A DNA stretch of 64,000 bases. Source: Hymenobacter psoromatis (GTDB lineage Bacteria; Bacteroidota; Bacteroidia; Cytophagales; Hymenobacteraceae). Positions 17,023 through 24,738 of this stretch are shown piece by piece. The notes under the pieces were generated by a model. The model was not told where the DNA came from and did not search any database. It saw nothing but the letters and a program-made list of their open reading frames with translations. Position 1 is the first letter of the stretch, and the number at the start of each line of letters is the position of its first letter. The position numbers were made by a program, and so were the translations under genes. The stretch lies in assembly GCA_001596155.1 (NCBI GenBank), contig CP014771.1, forward strand, positions 124,001 to 188,000, written 5' to 3'.

Positions 17023-17715
17023 ATGAACCTGAGTGGGAAAGTTGCCATCGTTACGGGCGTGAGCAGCGGCATTGGTCGCGCCACGGCCGAGGCTTTGCTG
17101 GCCCGTGGGGCCGCCGTGGCCGGCTGGGGCCGCACCGCCCCCGAGGGCCTGAGTCACGACCTTTTCCAGTTCTTCGAATGCGATGTGCGCGACGAGCACG
17201 CCGTGGCCGAAGCCCTCACCAACACCCTGCGCGAGCTGGGGCCGGAAGTTCACGCGTTGGTCAATAATGCGGGGGTAGGGATTTTTGGCCCCATCGACGG
17301 CTTCAAATCCGAAGACTGGCACGCCATGTTCGATACCAACGTCAACGGCCTGTTTTACTGCACCCGCGCCGTGCTGCCGGCCATGAAAAAGCAGCACGTC
17401 GGCCACATCATCAACGTCGCCTCGCTGGCTGCCACGGCCGGCACCGCCAACCTGGCCGGCTACTGCGCCACCAAATACGCCGTGCGCGGCTTCTCCGACG
17501 CGCTCTTTAAGGAGCTGCGGCCCGACGGCATCCGCGTTACCTGCGTCATGCCCGGCTCGGTCGAAACCCGGTTCGGCGGCATGGAGCCCGGCCAGGAGCC
17601 CGACCCGCACAAGATGCAGCCCGAAGACATTGCCGCTGCCATTGTCCACGCCCTTGAAGCGCCCAAGGCCACGATGATTTCAGAGATTCAGATGCGCCCG
17701 GCAAATGTGAAGTAA
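17023..17715 (+). CDS. Short-chain dehydrogenase/reductase
   Basis: A 230-residue SDR: VTGVSSGIGRATAEALL (cofactor), VNNAGVGIFG, catalytic Ser in INVASLA and YCATKYAVRGFSDAL. In VNNAGVGIFG the GVG is encoded by GGG GTA GGG, an instance of the over-represented octamer. Similar enzymes are annotated as 3-ketoacyl-ACP reductase-like or sepiapterin-like; the substrate is not inferable. It is divergent from the DUF2807 lipoprotein and separated from gldA by a family-2 repeat. Confidence 0.88.
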   Translation: MNLSGKVAIVTGVSSGIGRATAEALLARGAAVAGWGRTAPEGLSHDLFQFFECDVRDEHAVAEALTNTLRELGPEVHALVNNAGVGIFGPIDGFKSEDWHAMFDTNVNGLFYCTRAVLPAMKKQHVGHIINVASLAATAGTANLAGYCATKYAVRGFSDALFKELRPDGIRVTCVMPGSVETRFGGMEPGQEPDPHKMQPEDIAAAIVHALEAPKATMISEIQMRPANVK

Positions 17716-17731
17716 GTAGTTCGCTAATCGG

Positions 17732-17856
17732 TTGTCCTTGCGAGCGCAACGCAGTGGAGCGCGGCAATCTTTCCTTCACGTCAGGATTACTAATCTAGTG
17801 AAGCGAACGACCAGGAAAGATTGCCGCGCTCCACTGCGTTGCGCTCGCAATGACAA
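17732..17856. repeat. Family-2 inverted repeat (copy 1 of 4)
   Basis: TTGTCCTTGCGAGCGCAACG... pairs with its complement up to TTGCGCTCGCAATGACAA at 17856, with perfect inner arms through GCGGCAATCTTTCCT. It lies directly upstream of gldA; the longest possible gldA frame starts inside it. Confidence 0.9.
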
Positions 17857-17876
17857 ACGATTTTGAAAGTCAGCAA

Positions 17877-18785
17877 ATGGTTGAAGTAGAGAATTTAGTT
17901 AAAACCTACGGCGCGCAAAACGCCGTGGACGACATCAGCTTCCAGGCGGCGAAGGGCGAAATCGTGGGCTTCCTCGGGCCCAATGGCGCGGGCAAGAGCA
18001 CGACCATGAAAATCGCGCTCGGCTACCTGCCGCCCACGGCCGGCACGGTGCGCATCGGCGGTTTCGACGTGCAGCAGGACCCCCTGGCCGTGCGCCGCCG
18101 CGTGGGTTACCTGCCCGAGCACAACCCGCTCTACCTCGACATGTACGTGCATGAGTACCTCGAATTTATCGGCTCCGTCCACGGCCTGGGGGGTAGGGAA
18201 TTGCGCCAGCGCGTGGCCCAGCTGGTGCAAAAAGTCGGCCTCACCCGCGAGCAGAACAAGCAAATCGGCGCGCTCAGCAAAGGCTACCGCCAGCGCGTGG
18301 GTTTGGCGCAAGCGCTGGTCCACGACCCCGAAGTACTCATCCTAGACGAGCCCACCACCGGCCTCGACCCCAACCAGATTGGCGAAATCCGCCAGCTCAT
18401 TCGCGAGCTGGGTGCCGATAAAACGGTCATTTTCAGCACCCACATTCTGCCCGAAGTCACGGCCCTGTGCTCCCGCGTCGTCATCATCAGCCGGGGCAAG
18501 CTCGTGGCCGACGCGCCCGTGGCCGAGCTGGCCGCCCGTGCCGCCGGCGAAACCGTGCTCCGCGCTGAGTTTGAAGGCCCCGTAACTATCGCCCAACTGG
18601 CCGCCCTACCCGGCGTGCGGGGGGTAGAGGCCGCTGGGCCGGGCGTGGTGCTCATCCGCACCGACCCCGGCCGCGACGTGCGCGCCGCCGTGTCGCGCCT
18701 GGCCGTGGAGCAGGGCTGGCTGCTGCTGGGCCTGCGGCAGGAGCAGCAGAGTTTGGAGGCGGTGTTTGGGGAATTGACGAAGTGA
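17877..18785 (+). CDS. gldA: Gliding motility ABC transporter ATP-binding subunit GldA
   Basis: A 302-residue ATPase: Walker A GPNGAGKSTTMK, signature LSKGYRQRVGLAQAL, Walker B VLILDEPTTGLDP, switch His in IFSTHILPE. The block VGYLPEHNPLYLDMYVHEYL is typical of GldA and related Nos/gliding transporters. It energises the GldF permease; GldAFG is required for gliding or associated secretion in many Bacteroidota. The ATG at 17877 (MVEVENLVKTYG) is chosen because the upstream in-frame ATG at 17850 lies in the repeat. gldF follows after a family-1 repeat. Confidence 0.92.
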   Translation: MVEVENLVKTYGAQNAVDDISFQAAKGEIVGFLGPNGAGKSTTMKIALGYLPPTAGTVRIGGFDVQQDPLAVRRRVGYLPEHNPLYLDMYVHEYLEFIGSVHGLGGRELRQRVAQLVQKVGLTREQNKQIGALSKGYRQRVGLAQALVHDPEVLILDEPTTGLDPNQIGEIRQLIRELGADKTVIFSTHILPEVTALCSRVVIISRGKLVADAPVAELAARAAGETVLRAEFEGPVTIAQLAALPGVRGVEAAGPGVVLIRTDPGRDVRAAVSRLAVEQGWLLLGLRQEQQSLEAVFGELTK

Positions 18786-18808
18786 TACATAATTGGTTAA
18801 AAAAGAAC

Positions 18809-18903
18809 GTCATGCTGAGCTTGTCGAAGCATCTCGCGTGCAGCAGTAAACTCTAATCGTCAGCAACGATGCGAGCGAGATGCTTCGGCAAGCTCAGCAT
18901 GAC
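18809..18903. repeat. Family-1 inverted repeat (copy 3) between gldA and gldF
   Basis: GTCATGCTGAGCTTGTCGAA and GCATCTCGC pair with GCGAGATGCTTCGGCAAGCT...CATGAC (one C-T change giving a wobble). It separates two co-oriented genes of one complex, so it must be read through unless gldF has its own promoter. Confidence 0.9.
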
Positions 18904-18928
18904 AAATCCGCGCAAGCGGCGCTAGTAA

Positions 18929-19654
18929 ATGCTTACCATTTTAAGAAAAGAATTCAACGCCTTTCTCAACTCGCCGGTGGCCTACGTCGTCATCGGCGTG
19001 TTTCTGGTGGCGACTGGGCTGTTCGTGTGGGTTTTCCCCGACAGCAGCGTGCTCGATTACGGTTACGCTGACCTGCAATCGCTGTTCAACCTCGCGCCGT
19101 GGCTGTTTTTGCTGCTCATTCCGGCCATCACCATGCGCACCTTCGCCGAGGAAAAGAAGGCCGGCACGATGGAGCTGCTGCTCACGCGCCCGCTCACCGA
19201 TGGGCAGATTGTGGGGGGTAAGTACCTGGCCTGCCTGCTGCTGGCGCTTTTTGCCCTGCTACCGACGCTGCTCTACTACTTCTCGGTGTATCGGCTGGGT
19301 TCGCCGCCCGGCAACATCGATTCGGCGGCCACGGTGGGCTCGTACCTGGGGCTGGGGCTGCTGGCGGCGGTGTTCACGGCGCTGGGCGTGCTGGCTTCGG
19401 CCCTCACCCGCGACCAGATTATTGCCTTCGTGCTGGCCGTGGTGGCGTGCTTTCTGGTGTACACCGGCTTCGATTCGCTGGCCTCCATTCTGGCGGGCGC
19501 GCCGGCTTATTACGTGAGCCAGCTTGGCATCGCGGCGCACTACCGCGACCTCAGCAAGGGCCTGATTGACTCGCGCGACGTGCTCTATTTTCTCACCGTC
19601 ATTGCCGTGGCCCTGCTGGGCACGCGGCTGGCCCTCCGCAGCCGGAACTGGTAA
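18929..19654 (+). CDS. gldF: Gliding motility ABC transporter permease GldF
   Basis: A 241-residue integral membrane permease with six hydrophobic segments, starting LRKEFNAFLNSPVAYVVIG, with FNLAPWLFLLLIPAITMRTF and the conserved EEKKAGTMELLLTRPLTD that is typical of the ABC-2/GldF family. It partners with GldA in the inner membrane and lies two bases upstream of gldG. The function in gliding is known from Flavobacterium johnsoniae; whether this organism glides is not shown by the sequence. Confidence 0.92.
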   Translation: MLTILRKEFNAFLNSPVAYVVIGVFLVATGLFVWVFPDSSVLDYGYADLQSLFNLAPWLFLLLIPAITMRTFAEEKKAGTMELLLTRPLTDGQIVGGKYLACLLLALFALLPTLLYYFSVYRLGSPPGNIDSAATVGSYLGLGLLAAVFTALGVLASALTRDQIIAFVLAVVACFLVYTGFDSLASILAGAPAYYVSQLGIAAHYRDLSKGLIDSRDVLYFLTVIAVALLGTRLALRSRNW

Positions 19655-19656
19655 GC

Positions 19657-21381
19657 ATGGAACCGACTACAACTGCTCTCCCTACCCCCGCTTCTTCGCG
19701 CAAAGGCCAGGATTTGCTGCGCTTCGCCCTCATCGTGGGCGCGCTATTTATCCTCAATTTCGTGGCGCAGCGCTTCTTTTTCCGGCTCGATTTGACGGAG
19801 GAAAAACGCTACACCATGTCGCCGGCCACCAAGCAGCTGCTGGGTAATTTGAAAAAGCCCGTCACCATTACGGTGTACCTGGCCGGCGATTTTCCGCCCA
19901 CGTTCCGCCGCCTCGAGCAGGGCGTGCGCGAGACGCTGACCGAGATGCAGGTATACGCGGGTGGCAATCTCAACTTCGTGTTCATCGACCCCAGCGCGGC
20001 GCCCACTGAGGCGGGCCGCAATAAATTCTACGAAATTCTCTTCAAAAAAGGCTTGAAGCCGACTAACCTCGGCGCGAACGAAAACGGCAAGCGGATTGAG
20101 AAAATTATCTTCCCTTGGGCCGTGGTGGAGGCCGGTGGCCAGAGCCGCAACGTGCTGCTGCTGCGCGGCAGCCAGGTGGCCGCCCCCGAGGAGCGCCTCA
20201 ATCAAAGCATTGAGGGACTGGAATATGAGCTGGCCAGCACCATCCGGCAGGTGGCGCCGCCCGGCGGGGCCAAGCGCCGGCTGGGCATCATCGCGGGCCA
20301 CGGCGAGCTGACGAACGTGGAAATGGCCGACATCCTCACCGCCTGGAGCCAGAACTACGACGTGTTTCGCGTCAACCTGAACCAGGTAAAGGACCTGCGC
20401 GGCAACCTCGACGCCGTGGTTATCGCCAAGCCCACCGGCCCGTATTCGGAGCTGGAGAAATTCCGGCTCGACCAATTCATTACCCACGGCGGGCGGGCGC
20501 TGTTTTTCGTGAATGCCCTGCGCGTGAACCTCGACAGCGTGAGCCGCAACGGCGCGGCCCTGGCCACGCCCTACGACCTGAACCTGGACGACCTTTTCTT
20601 TCGCTACGGCGTGCGGCTGAACCCGGATTTATTGCTTGACCTCAACTGCGGCCAGATTCCGCTGGTGACGGGCATGACCGGCGACAAGCCCAAAATCGAA
20701 CCGCTGCCCTGGCAGCTTTATCCCGTTATTAACCGCTTTAGCCCTAACCCGATAACGCGTAACCTCGACGCGGTGTACATGAGATTCGTGGGCAACATCG
20801 ACACCGTGAAGGCGACCGGCGTGCGCAAAACCTCGCTCATGACCACCTCGCGCTACACCCGCGTGCTGCCCGCGCCGGTGCCCATCAACTTCAACGATGC
20901 GCGCCTGGAGCCCAATCCCAAGCTCTACCATAACAGCTACCAACCAGTGGGTTATCTGCTCGAAGGCAAGTTCCGCTCGCTCTTCGCCAACCGCGCCGTG
21001 CCGGGCACCACGCAGTACCAGCCCGACCAAAACCCCAACGCCCAGCCCAGCAAAATCCTGGTGATTTCGGATGGCGATTTCCTGCGCAACGACGTGGACC
21101 CCAAGAGCGGCCGGCCCCTGCGCCTGGGCTATGACCGCCTCTCCAGTACCGAGTTTGCCAACCGCGAGCTGATTCTCAACGCCACCGACTACCTGCTCGA
21201 CGAAACCGGCCTCATCGCCGTGCGCGGCAAGCAAATCACGCTGCGCCCCCTCGACAAAGTGCAGCTCGCCGACAAGCGCCAGCAGTGGCAATTGCTGAAC
21301 CTGGGCGCGCCGCTGGTGCTGCTAGCCGCCTTTGGCGCGGTGCGGGCCTGGCGCCGTAAGCGCCGCTACGCGCGGTTTTGA
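19657..21381 (+). CDS. gldG: Gliding motility-associated ABC transporter substrate-binding protein GldG
   Basis: A 574-residue protein of the GldG/IFT52-like family: N-terminal TM helix (LLRFALIVGALFILNFVAQRFFF), a conserved RLDLTEEKRYTMSPATKQLL block, a large extracytoplasmic domain and a C-terminal TM (QLLNLGAPLVLLAAFGAVRAW) with a basic tail. It forms the third component of GldAFG. Start at 19657 is two bases after the gldF stop, indicating coupling. The stop is followed after 11 bases by the convergent toxin gene. Confidence 0.92.
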   Translation: MEPTTTALPTPASSRKGQDLLRFALIVGALFILNFVAQRFFFRLDLTEEKRYTMSPATKQLLGNLKKPVTITVYLAGDFPPTFRRLEQGVRETLTEMQVYAGGNLNFVFIDPSAAPTEAGRNKFYEILFKKGLKPTNLGANENGKRIEKIIFPWAVVEAGGQSRNVLLLRGSQVAAPEERLNQSIEGLEYELASTIRQVAPPGGAKRRLGIIAGHGELTNVEMADILTAWSQNYDVFRVNLNQVKDLRGNLDAVVIAKPTGPYSELEKFRLDQFITHGGRALFFVNALRVNLDSVSRNGAALATPYDLNLDDLFFRYGVRLNPDLLLDLNCGQIPLVTGMTGDKPKIEPLPWQLYPVINRFSPNPITRNLDAVYMRFVGNIDTVKATGVRKTSLMTTSRYTRVLPAPVPINFNDARLEPNPKLYHNSYQPVGYLLEGKFRSLFANRAVPGTTQYQPDQNPNAQPSKILVISDGDFLRNDVDPKSGRPLRLGYDRLSSTEFANRELILNATDYLLDETGLIAVRGKQITLRPLDKVQLADKRQQWQLLNLGAPLVLLAAFGAVRAWRRKRRYARF

Positions 21382-21391
21382 GGGGGTAGGG

Positions 21392-21679
21392 TTATTGTAG
21401 AGCTAGAGCTGTTACTGGCCGCGCACCAGAATGAATGCGCAGAATATCAATTCGCACGGGCGAAACGATACGGTAAACAATTCGATAGCCATTCTTCAAG
21501 ACCTCTCGAACTGCTGGGTGCGCCACTTCAGGTACCATTCGGCCGGCTTCCGGAAAATTTTCCAACATGCGGGTGGCCTTAATGAGTTGCGTAGTAAGCC
21601 GGTCGGCATAAGCTTCGGCGTAATTTTGGCTGGCTTGCAAGTCATCCATTGCCTCATTAGTCCACCTTACTTGCGCCAT
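21392..21679 (-). CDS. RelE/ParE-family toxin
   Basis: A 95-residue toxin-like protein of the ParE/RelE fold: VRWTNEAMDDLQASQNYAEA at the N-terminus, LENFPEAGRMVPE in the middle and the typical C-terminal sheet VLKNGYRIVYRIVSPVRIDI with LRIHSGARP. The central GR-x-V-P-E and YRI-x-Y-R pattern suits ParE (gyrase poison) rather than an RNase-type RelE, but this is a judgement. Its ATG overlaps the end of the upstream antitoxin gene by 13 bases. Confidence 0.85.
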   Translation of the reverse strand: MAQVRWTNEAMDDLQASQNYAEAYADRLTTQLIKATRMLENFPEAGRMVPEVAHPAVREVLKNGYRIVYRIVSPVRIDILRIHSGARPVTALALQ

Positions 21680-21846
21680 GACTTTACCCGACGCTCAACT
21701 TCTTCCTGAGAAATAGTTTCGCCAGCTTCGCTCTGACGCAAACCCTCTTCCACTTTCTCTATAAAAATGAGTCGCTCCAATAGCTCATTAAAGTCTATGG
21801 GCTCGGGCAGTGCCTGCACGGCGGCCAGAATGGTTTCTTTGGTCAT
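21667..21846 (-). CDS. Small antitoxin partner of the ParE-like toxin
   Basis: Reading the minus strand from the ATG at 21846 gives a 59-residue protein beginning MTKETILAAVQALPEPIDFN, with ELLERLIFIEKVEEGLRQSE, then GETISQEEVERRV and a basic end KSWRK. The stop is at 21669-21667, inside the toxin gene. The pattern (short acidic helical protein, EETISQEEV-like helix) is common in Bacteroidota ParD/RelB-like antitoxins. The gene is under typical ORF length cut-offs, so it is easily missed. Confidence 0.85.
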   Translation of the reverse strand: MTKETILAAVQALPEPIDFNELLERLIFIEKVEEGLRQSEAGETISQEEVERRVKSWRK

Positions 21847-21943
21847 AGCGAGTAGAATAACAGGGTTGATTGCGAAGATACACTAAACAATTGCTGGCCG
21901 CTTTCTACTTGCAAATGTTCATCCTGCACACTTGGCTGCCGCG

Positions 21944-21951
21944 TAGCTTTG
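21944..21951 (+). promoter_or_regulatory. Putative -7 promoter element
   Basis: TAGCTTTG matches the Bacteroidota -7 consensus TAnnTTTG, 23 bases upstream of the lipoprotein ATG at 21975. No clear -33 TTTG is seen at normal spacing. Confidence 0.5.
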
Positions 21952-21974
21952 CGCTTTCTCCTACCCCCTTCGTT

Positions 21975-22898
21975 ATGCGTCTGTCTCCTTCCCTGCTCCT
22001 GCTTGTACCCGCCGCGCTGCTAAGCGCCTGCGCCACCCAGAAAACGGCGCAAACGGACGCTGGCAAGCAGACTGTGCTAGCCACCAAAGCCACCAGCCAC
22101 TACTTGGCCACGCCGCCCACCATCGACGGCTCGGCCAGCGACTGGACCGACTCGCTGCAATACGACGCCAACAGCCATTTGCAGTACCAGGTGCTCAACG
22201 ACGACCGCATGGTGTACGTGCGCCTCAAGGCCAATGACGCGCCTACCCAGGCCAAGCTCGTGTATCTGGGCATGGTGGTGTGGCTCGACTCGACGGGCCG
22301 CAACCAGCAGCAGCTGGGTATCCGGTTTCCGCTGGCCGTTGATTTGAAGTCCTTTAAGCCCTCGGCCGAGCGGCCGGCCGGCGCGATGGGACCCAGCGCC
22401 GCCGAGCGCCAGGCCGAGCACGTGGCGCGCCTGCGCACGGCCCTTGCCGGCGACCACGAGATGGAGCTGCTCAATTACCGCGGCAGCAAGGAGCCCGTGC
22501 TCACCGACTCCGAATCGAAGCTCGGCGTGAAGGCCGCCATCGGCCTCGATGAGCGCAACAATATTATCTACGAGCTAGCCGTGCCGCTGCGCCTCGTGTA
22601 TCGGCGCGTGCCGGCGCTGGCCGCCGGGCAGTCGGCCGCCATCGGTGTCTGGATTGCCGGCCAAAAGCCCAAAATGCCCGCTGGTAGCCAGCCGCAGTCC
22701 GACATGAGCGTGATGGGTCCACAGGGCGGCGGCATGGGTGGCGGCTACGGCGGCGGCGGTATGGGTGGCGGCTACGGTGGTGGGCGCGGGGGCTACGGTG
22801 GTGGCCGCGGCGGCTACGCGGGCATGAGCCGCGGCAACAGTGGCCCCAGCTTCCAGACCTTCACTCTGAAAACCAGCGCGCAGCTGGTTGGCAAGTAG
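21975..22898 (+). CDS. Gly-rich lipoprotein of unknown function
   Basis: A 307-residue predicted lipoprotein: signal MRLSPSLLLLVPAALLSAC with the lipobox Cys at residue 19. The next region (LATPPTIDGSASDWTDSLQY, MVYVRLKANDAPTQAKLVYL) resembles a carbohydrate-binding-like family-9 domain, which often starts with 'IDG...W'. The C-terminus is a low-complexity Gly/Tyr/Arg block with repeats GGGMGGGYGGG and GGRGGY, then a final beta-like segment FQTFTLKTSAQLVGK. ATG 21975 is preferred because the longer frame places extra sequence before the signal peptide. Function unknown. Confidence 0.75.
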   Translation: MRLSPSLLLLVPAALLSACATQKTAQTDAGKQTVLATKATSHYLATPPTIDGSASDWTDSLQYDANSHLQYQVLNDDRMVYVRLKANDAPTQAKLVYLGMVVWLDSTGRNQQQLGIRFPLAVDLKSFKPSAERPAGAMGPSAAERQAEHVARLRTALAGDHEMELLNYRGSKEPVLTDSESKLGVKAAIGLDERNNIIYELAVPLRLVYRRVPALAAGQSAAIGVWIAGQKPKMPAGSQPQSDMSVMGPQGGGMGGGYGGGGMGGGYGGGRGGYGGGRGGYAGMSRGNSGPSFQTFTLKTSAQLVGK

Positions 22899-22920
22899 TT
22901 ACGAGTCTTCGTGCAAAAGA

Positions 22921-22957
22921 AGGGGGGGTAGGGAGCGCGTGCTCCCTACCCCCCCCT
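22921..22957. terminator. Perfect GC hairpin after the Gly-rich lipoprotein
   Basis: AGGGGGGGTAGGGAGC and GCTCCCTACCCCCCCT pair perfectly around GCGT, 22 bases after the stop at 22898. There is no U-tract. Both arms contain the GGGGTAGG octamer, so the hairpin presents the motif on both strands. Confidence 0.6.
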
Positions 22958-22979
22958 AGTTAAGAGTAAACCGCAAACC

Positions 22980-23080
22980 AGAACGTCATTCCGAGCTTGC
23001 CGAGGAATCTCGCTCGCGTCGTGGAACGAAGCCCGGACGACTGCGAGCGAGATTCCTCGGCAAGCTCGGAATGACGTTCT
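22980..23080. repeat. Family-1 inverted repeat (copy 4)
   Basis: AGAACGTCATTCCGAGCTTG with CCGAGGAATCTCGCTCGC pairs perfectly with the complement ending GACGTTCT at 23080. It is placed between convergent genes. Confidence 0.92.
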
Positions 23081-23121
23081 CCTTCGCCACGCCACTGCGG
23101 GTCAGGTAAAATTACGGACAC

Positions 23122-24555
23122 CTACTGCCCGATTACCTTGAACAGCGTGCCGGCCGGCAGGCGGTCGGTGAGCTGCATCCCGTTGAGGATGGCTTCCTCT
23201 TCGAGGCGCTTGCCGGGCACGCCGTTGGCCGTGAGCGCGGCCGAAAGGGTAGTGGCCGTTTTGGCTTGCTTGATGTGCACGCGCTCGGCTTGGCGGTTGA
23301 GCTTGCTGGCCTCGGTGAGGCGCTGGTAGCCCTGCGCGGCACTGGCAAACTGCGGTGCGTAGGTGCCGAACGTGGCCGCCGTGGCCAGGCCCACGAAGGC
23401 AAACATCGACTTGCCATCCTGAATAATGTAGCTCTGCACGTGGGCCGGCGTGCTCTGCTGGTCTTGCGAGGCCTGCTGGTCGCCCTCAAACACGAGCGCC
23501 GGCAAGCCGTTGATGGTGGTGCGTCGCGCGGTGCCAGGCGTCACGCCAATTTGCTTGGCCAGGGTCTGAGCGGCCTCTTCGAGCGAGCTGCCGCCTACCC
23601 CCATAAAAGCCAGCAACGCCTTGCCGTTGGGCTCAGACATCTGAAACTGCTCGGGCGAGTTCTGCGACTTCCAGCCCGCCGGAATTGGGAAGCGGAATTT
23701 CAAATCGGGGTGGTAAAACACGCTGTTTTCGACAAAGCCCTGGCGCGGGTCGTCGCCAAACGGCAGCCCTTCGAGGGAACGCAAATAGCCGTCGCGGTTC
23801 ACCAGAAGCGTCCGTTTTCCGAGACTCTGCTGGGCCTGCGCCGCCAGCTGCTTCACGCGCTCGTAGCGGTCGGCCGAGCTGGGGTGGGTGGAGAGAAACG
23901 CGGGCGTGCTGCCGCCGCTCTGCTGCTCGGTGCGCTCCAGGGTCTGGAAAAAGTTAGCCATGTGCGAGGCATCATATCCCACTTTGGTGGAGTACTTCAC
24001 GCCCAAGCCGTCGGCCTCGTTCTCGTCGCCCCGGCTGTATTTGAGGCTCACCAGCTGCGCGGCGGGCTGCGCAATACGGCCCAGCAGGTTGGGCGACGCC
24101 ATCGTGGCTACCCCCACCAAAATGCTGGACAAGATGGAGTTACGCTGTTGCTTCTTGCCGTGCTGCGCCGTGATGTGGCCCAGCTCGTGCCCCAGCACAC
24201 CCGTAAACTGCGCCTCATCATTAAAATACGCCATGATGCCGCGCGTGAAATACACGTGCCCGTCGGGCGTGGCAAAGGCGTTGATAACCGGCGAATCGAC
24301 AATGGTAAAGCCGTAGTCGCCGGGCCGGTCCGAGATGGCCGTCATGCGCTTGCCTTGCTGCGTAATGTAAGCTTGCAGCTTGGGATTATTATACAGCCCA
24401 AACTGGGCAATTACCTGCGGGTCGGGCTGCGCGCCTTGCAGCGGCGCGGCCACGCGGGCGGCGGGTTGGTAGAGTTTGGTGGGGGTAGCGCTGGCCAGCG
24501 GCAGCAACAAAAGCAGCGCGGCCGGCCGCAGTACGCGGGAAAAAAATGCGGGCAT
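23122..24555 (-). CDS. M48-family metalloprotease
   Basis: A 477-residue secreted or envelope-attached zinc protease: signal peptide (FFSRVLRPAALLLLLPLAS), then the M48 catalytic domain with LGHELGHITAQHG (HExxH) and the downstream zinc-ligand Glu in RGDENEADGLGVKY, and FLSTHPSSADRYERVKQLA, the typical end of the domain (as in BepA). The C-terminal 200 residues hold an unassigned beta-rich part and a short end (LNGMQLTDRLPAGTLFKVI) like an opacity/LysM-type segment. Likely role is periplasmic quality control of outer-membrane proteins. ATG 24555 gives the signal peptide directly. Confidence 0.9.
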   Translation of the reverse strand: MPAFFSRVLRPAALLLLLPLASATPTKLYQPAARVAAPLQGAQPDPQVIAQFGLYNNPKLQAYITQQGKRMTAISDRPGDYGFTIVDSPVINAFATPDGHVYFTRGIMAYFNDEAQFTGVLGHELGHITAQHGKKQQRNSILSSILVGVATMASPNLLGRIAQPAAQLVSLKYSRGDENEADGLGVKYSTKVGYDASHMANFFQTLERTEQQSGGSTPAFLSTHPSSADRYERVKQLAAQAQQSLGKRTLLVNRDGYLRSLEGLPFGDDPRQGFVENSVFYHPDLKFRFPIPAGWKSQNSPEQFQMSEPNGKALLAFMGVGGSSLEEAAQTLAKQIGVTPGTARRTTINGLPALVFEGDQQASQDQQSTPAHVQSYIIQDGKSMFAFVGLATAATFGTYAPQFASAAQGYQRLTEASKLNRQAERVHIKQAKTATTLSAALTANGVPGKRLEEEAILNGMQLTDRLPAGTLFKVIGQ

Positions 24556-24656
24556 GGGTGGAGAAAACAGAAGAAAGCAGCCGTAATTCAATTGTCGGGC
24601 CAATTGCGCTGGTGCCGCGGCGGCGGGCGCTTGCGCGGCCCGGCTTGGCGCGGCAG

Positions 24657-24700
24657 TAAAAAAAGCGCCACCATCCGCTAGTCGGACAGTGGCGCTTAAA
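24657..24700 (-). terminator. Intrinsic terminator of the TlpA-like gene
   Basis: On the minus strand AAGCGCCAC and GTGGCGCTT pair around a 17-base loop and are followed by a run of seven T. It lies downstream of the stop of the thioredoxin gene at 24739 and upstream of the M48 gene start. Confidence 0.85.
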
Positions 24701-24738
24701 ACGGGGGGGTAGGGTGAAGGTTTCGTAAGACGCGGCCG

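Noticed and set aside
19744..20487. 247-codon minus-strand frame inside gldG
   Set aside because: Antisense frame without recognisable features; GldG is clear.
23266..24681. 471-codon plus-strand frame opposite the M48 protease
   Set aside because: Antisense composition with no signature; the M48 protein has HExxH and a signal peptide on the other strand.
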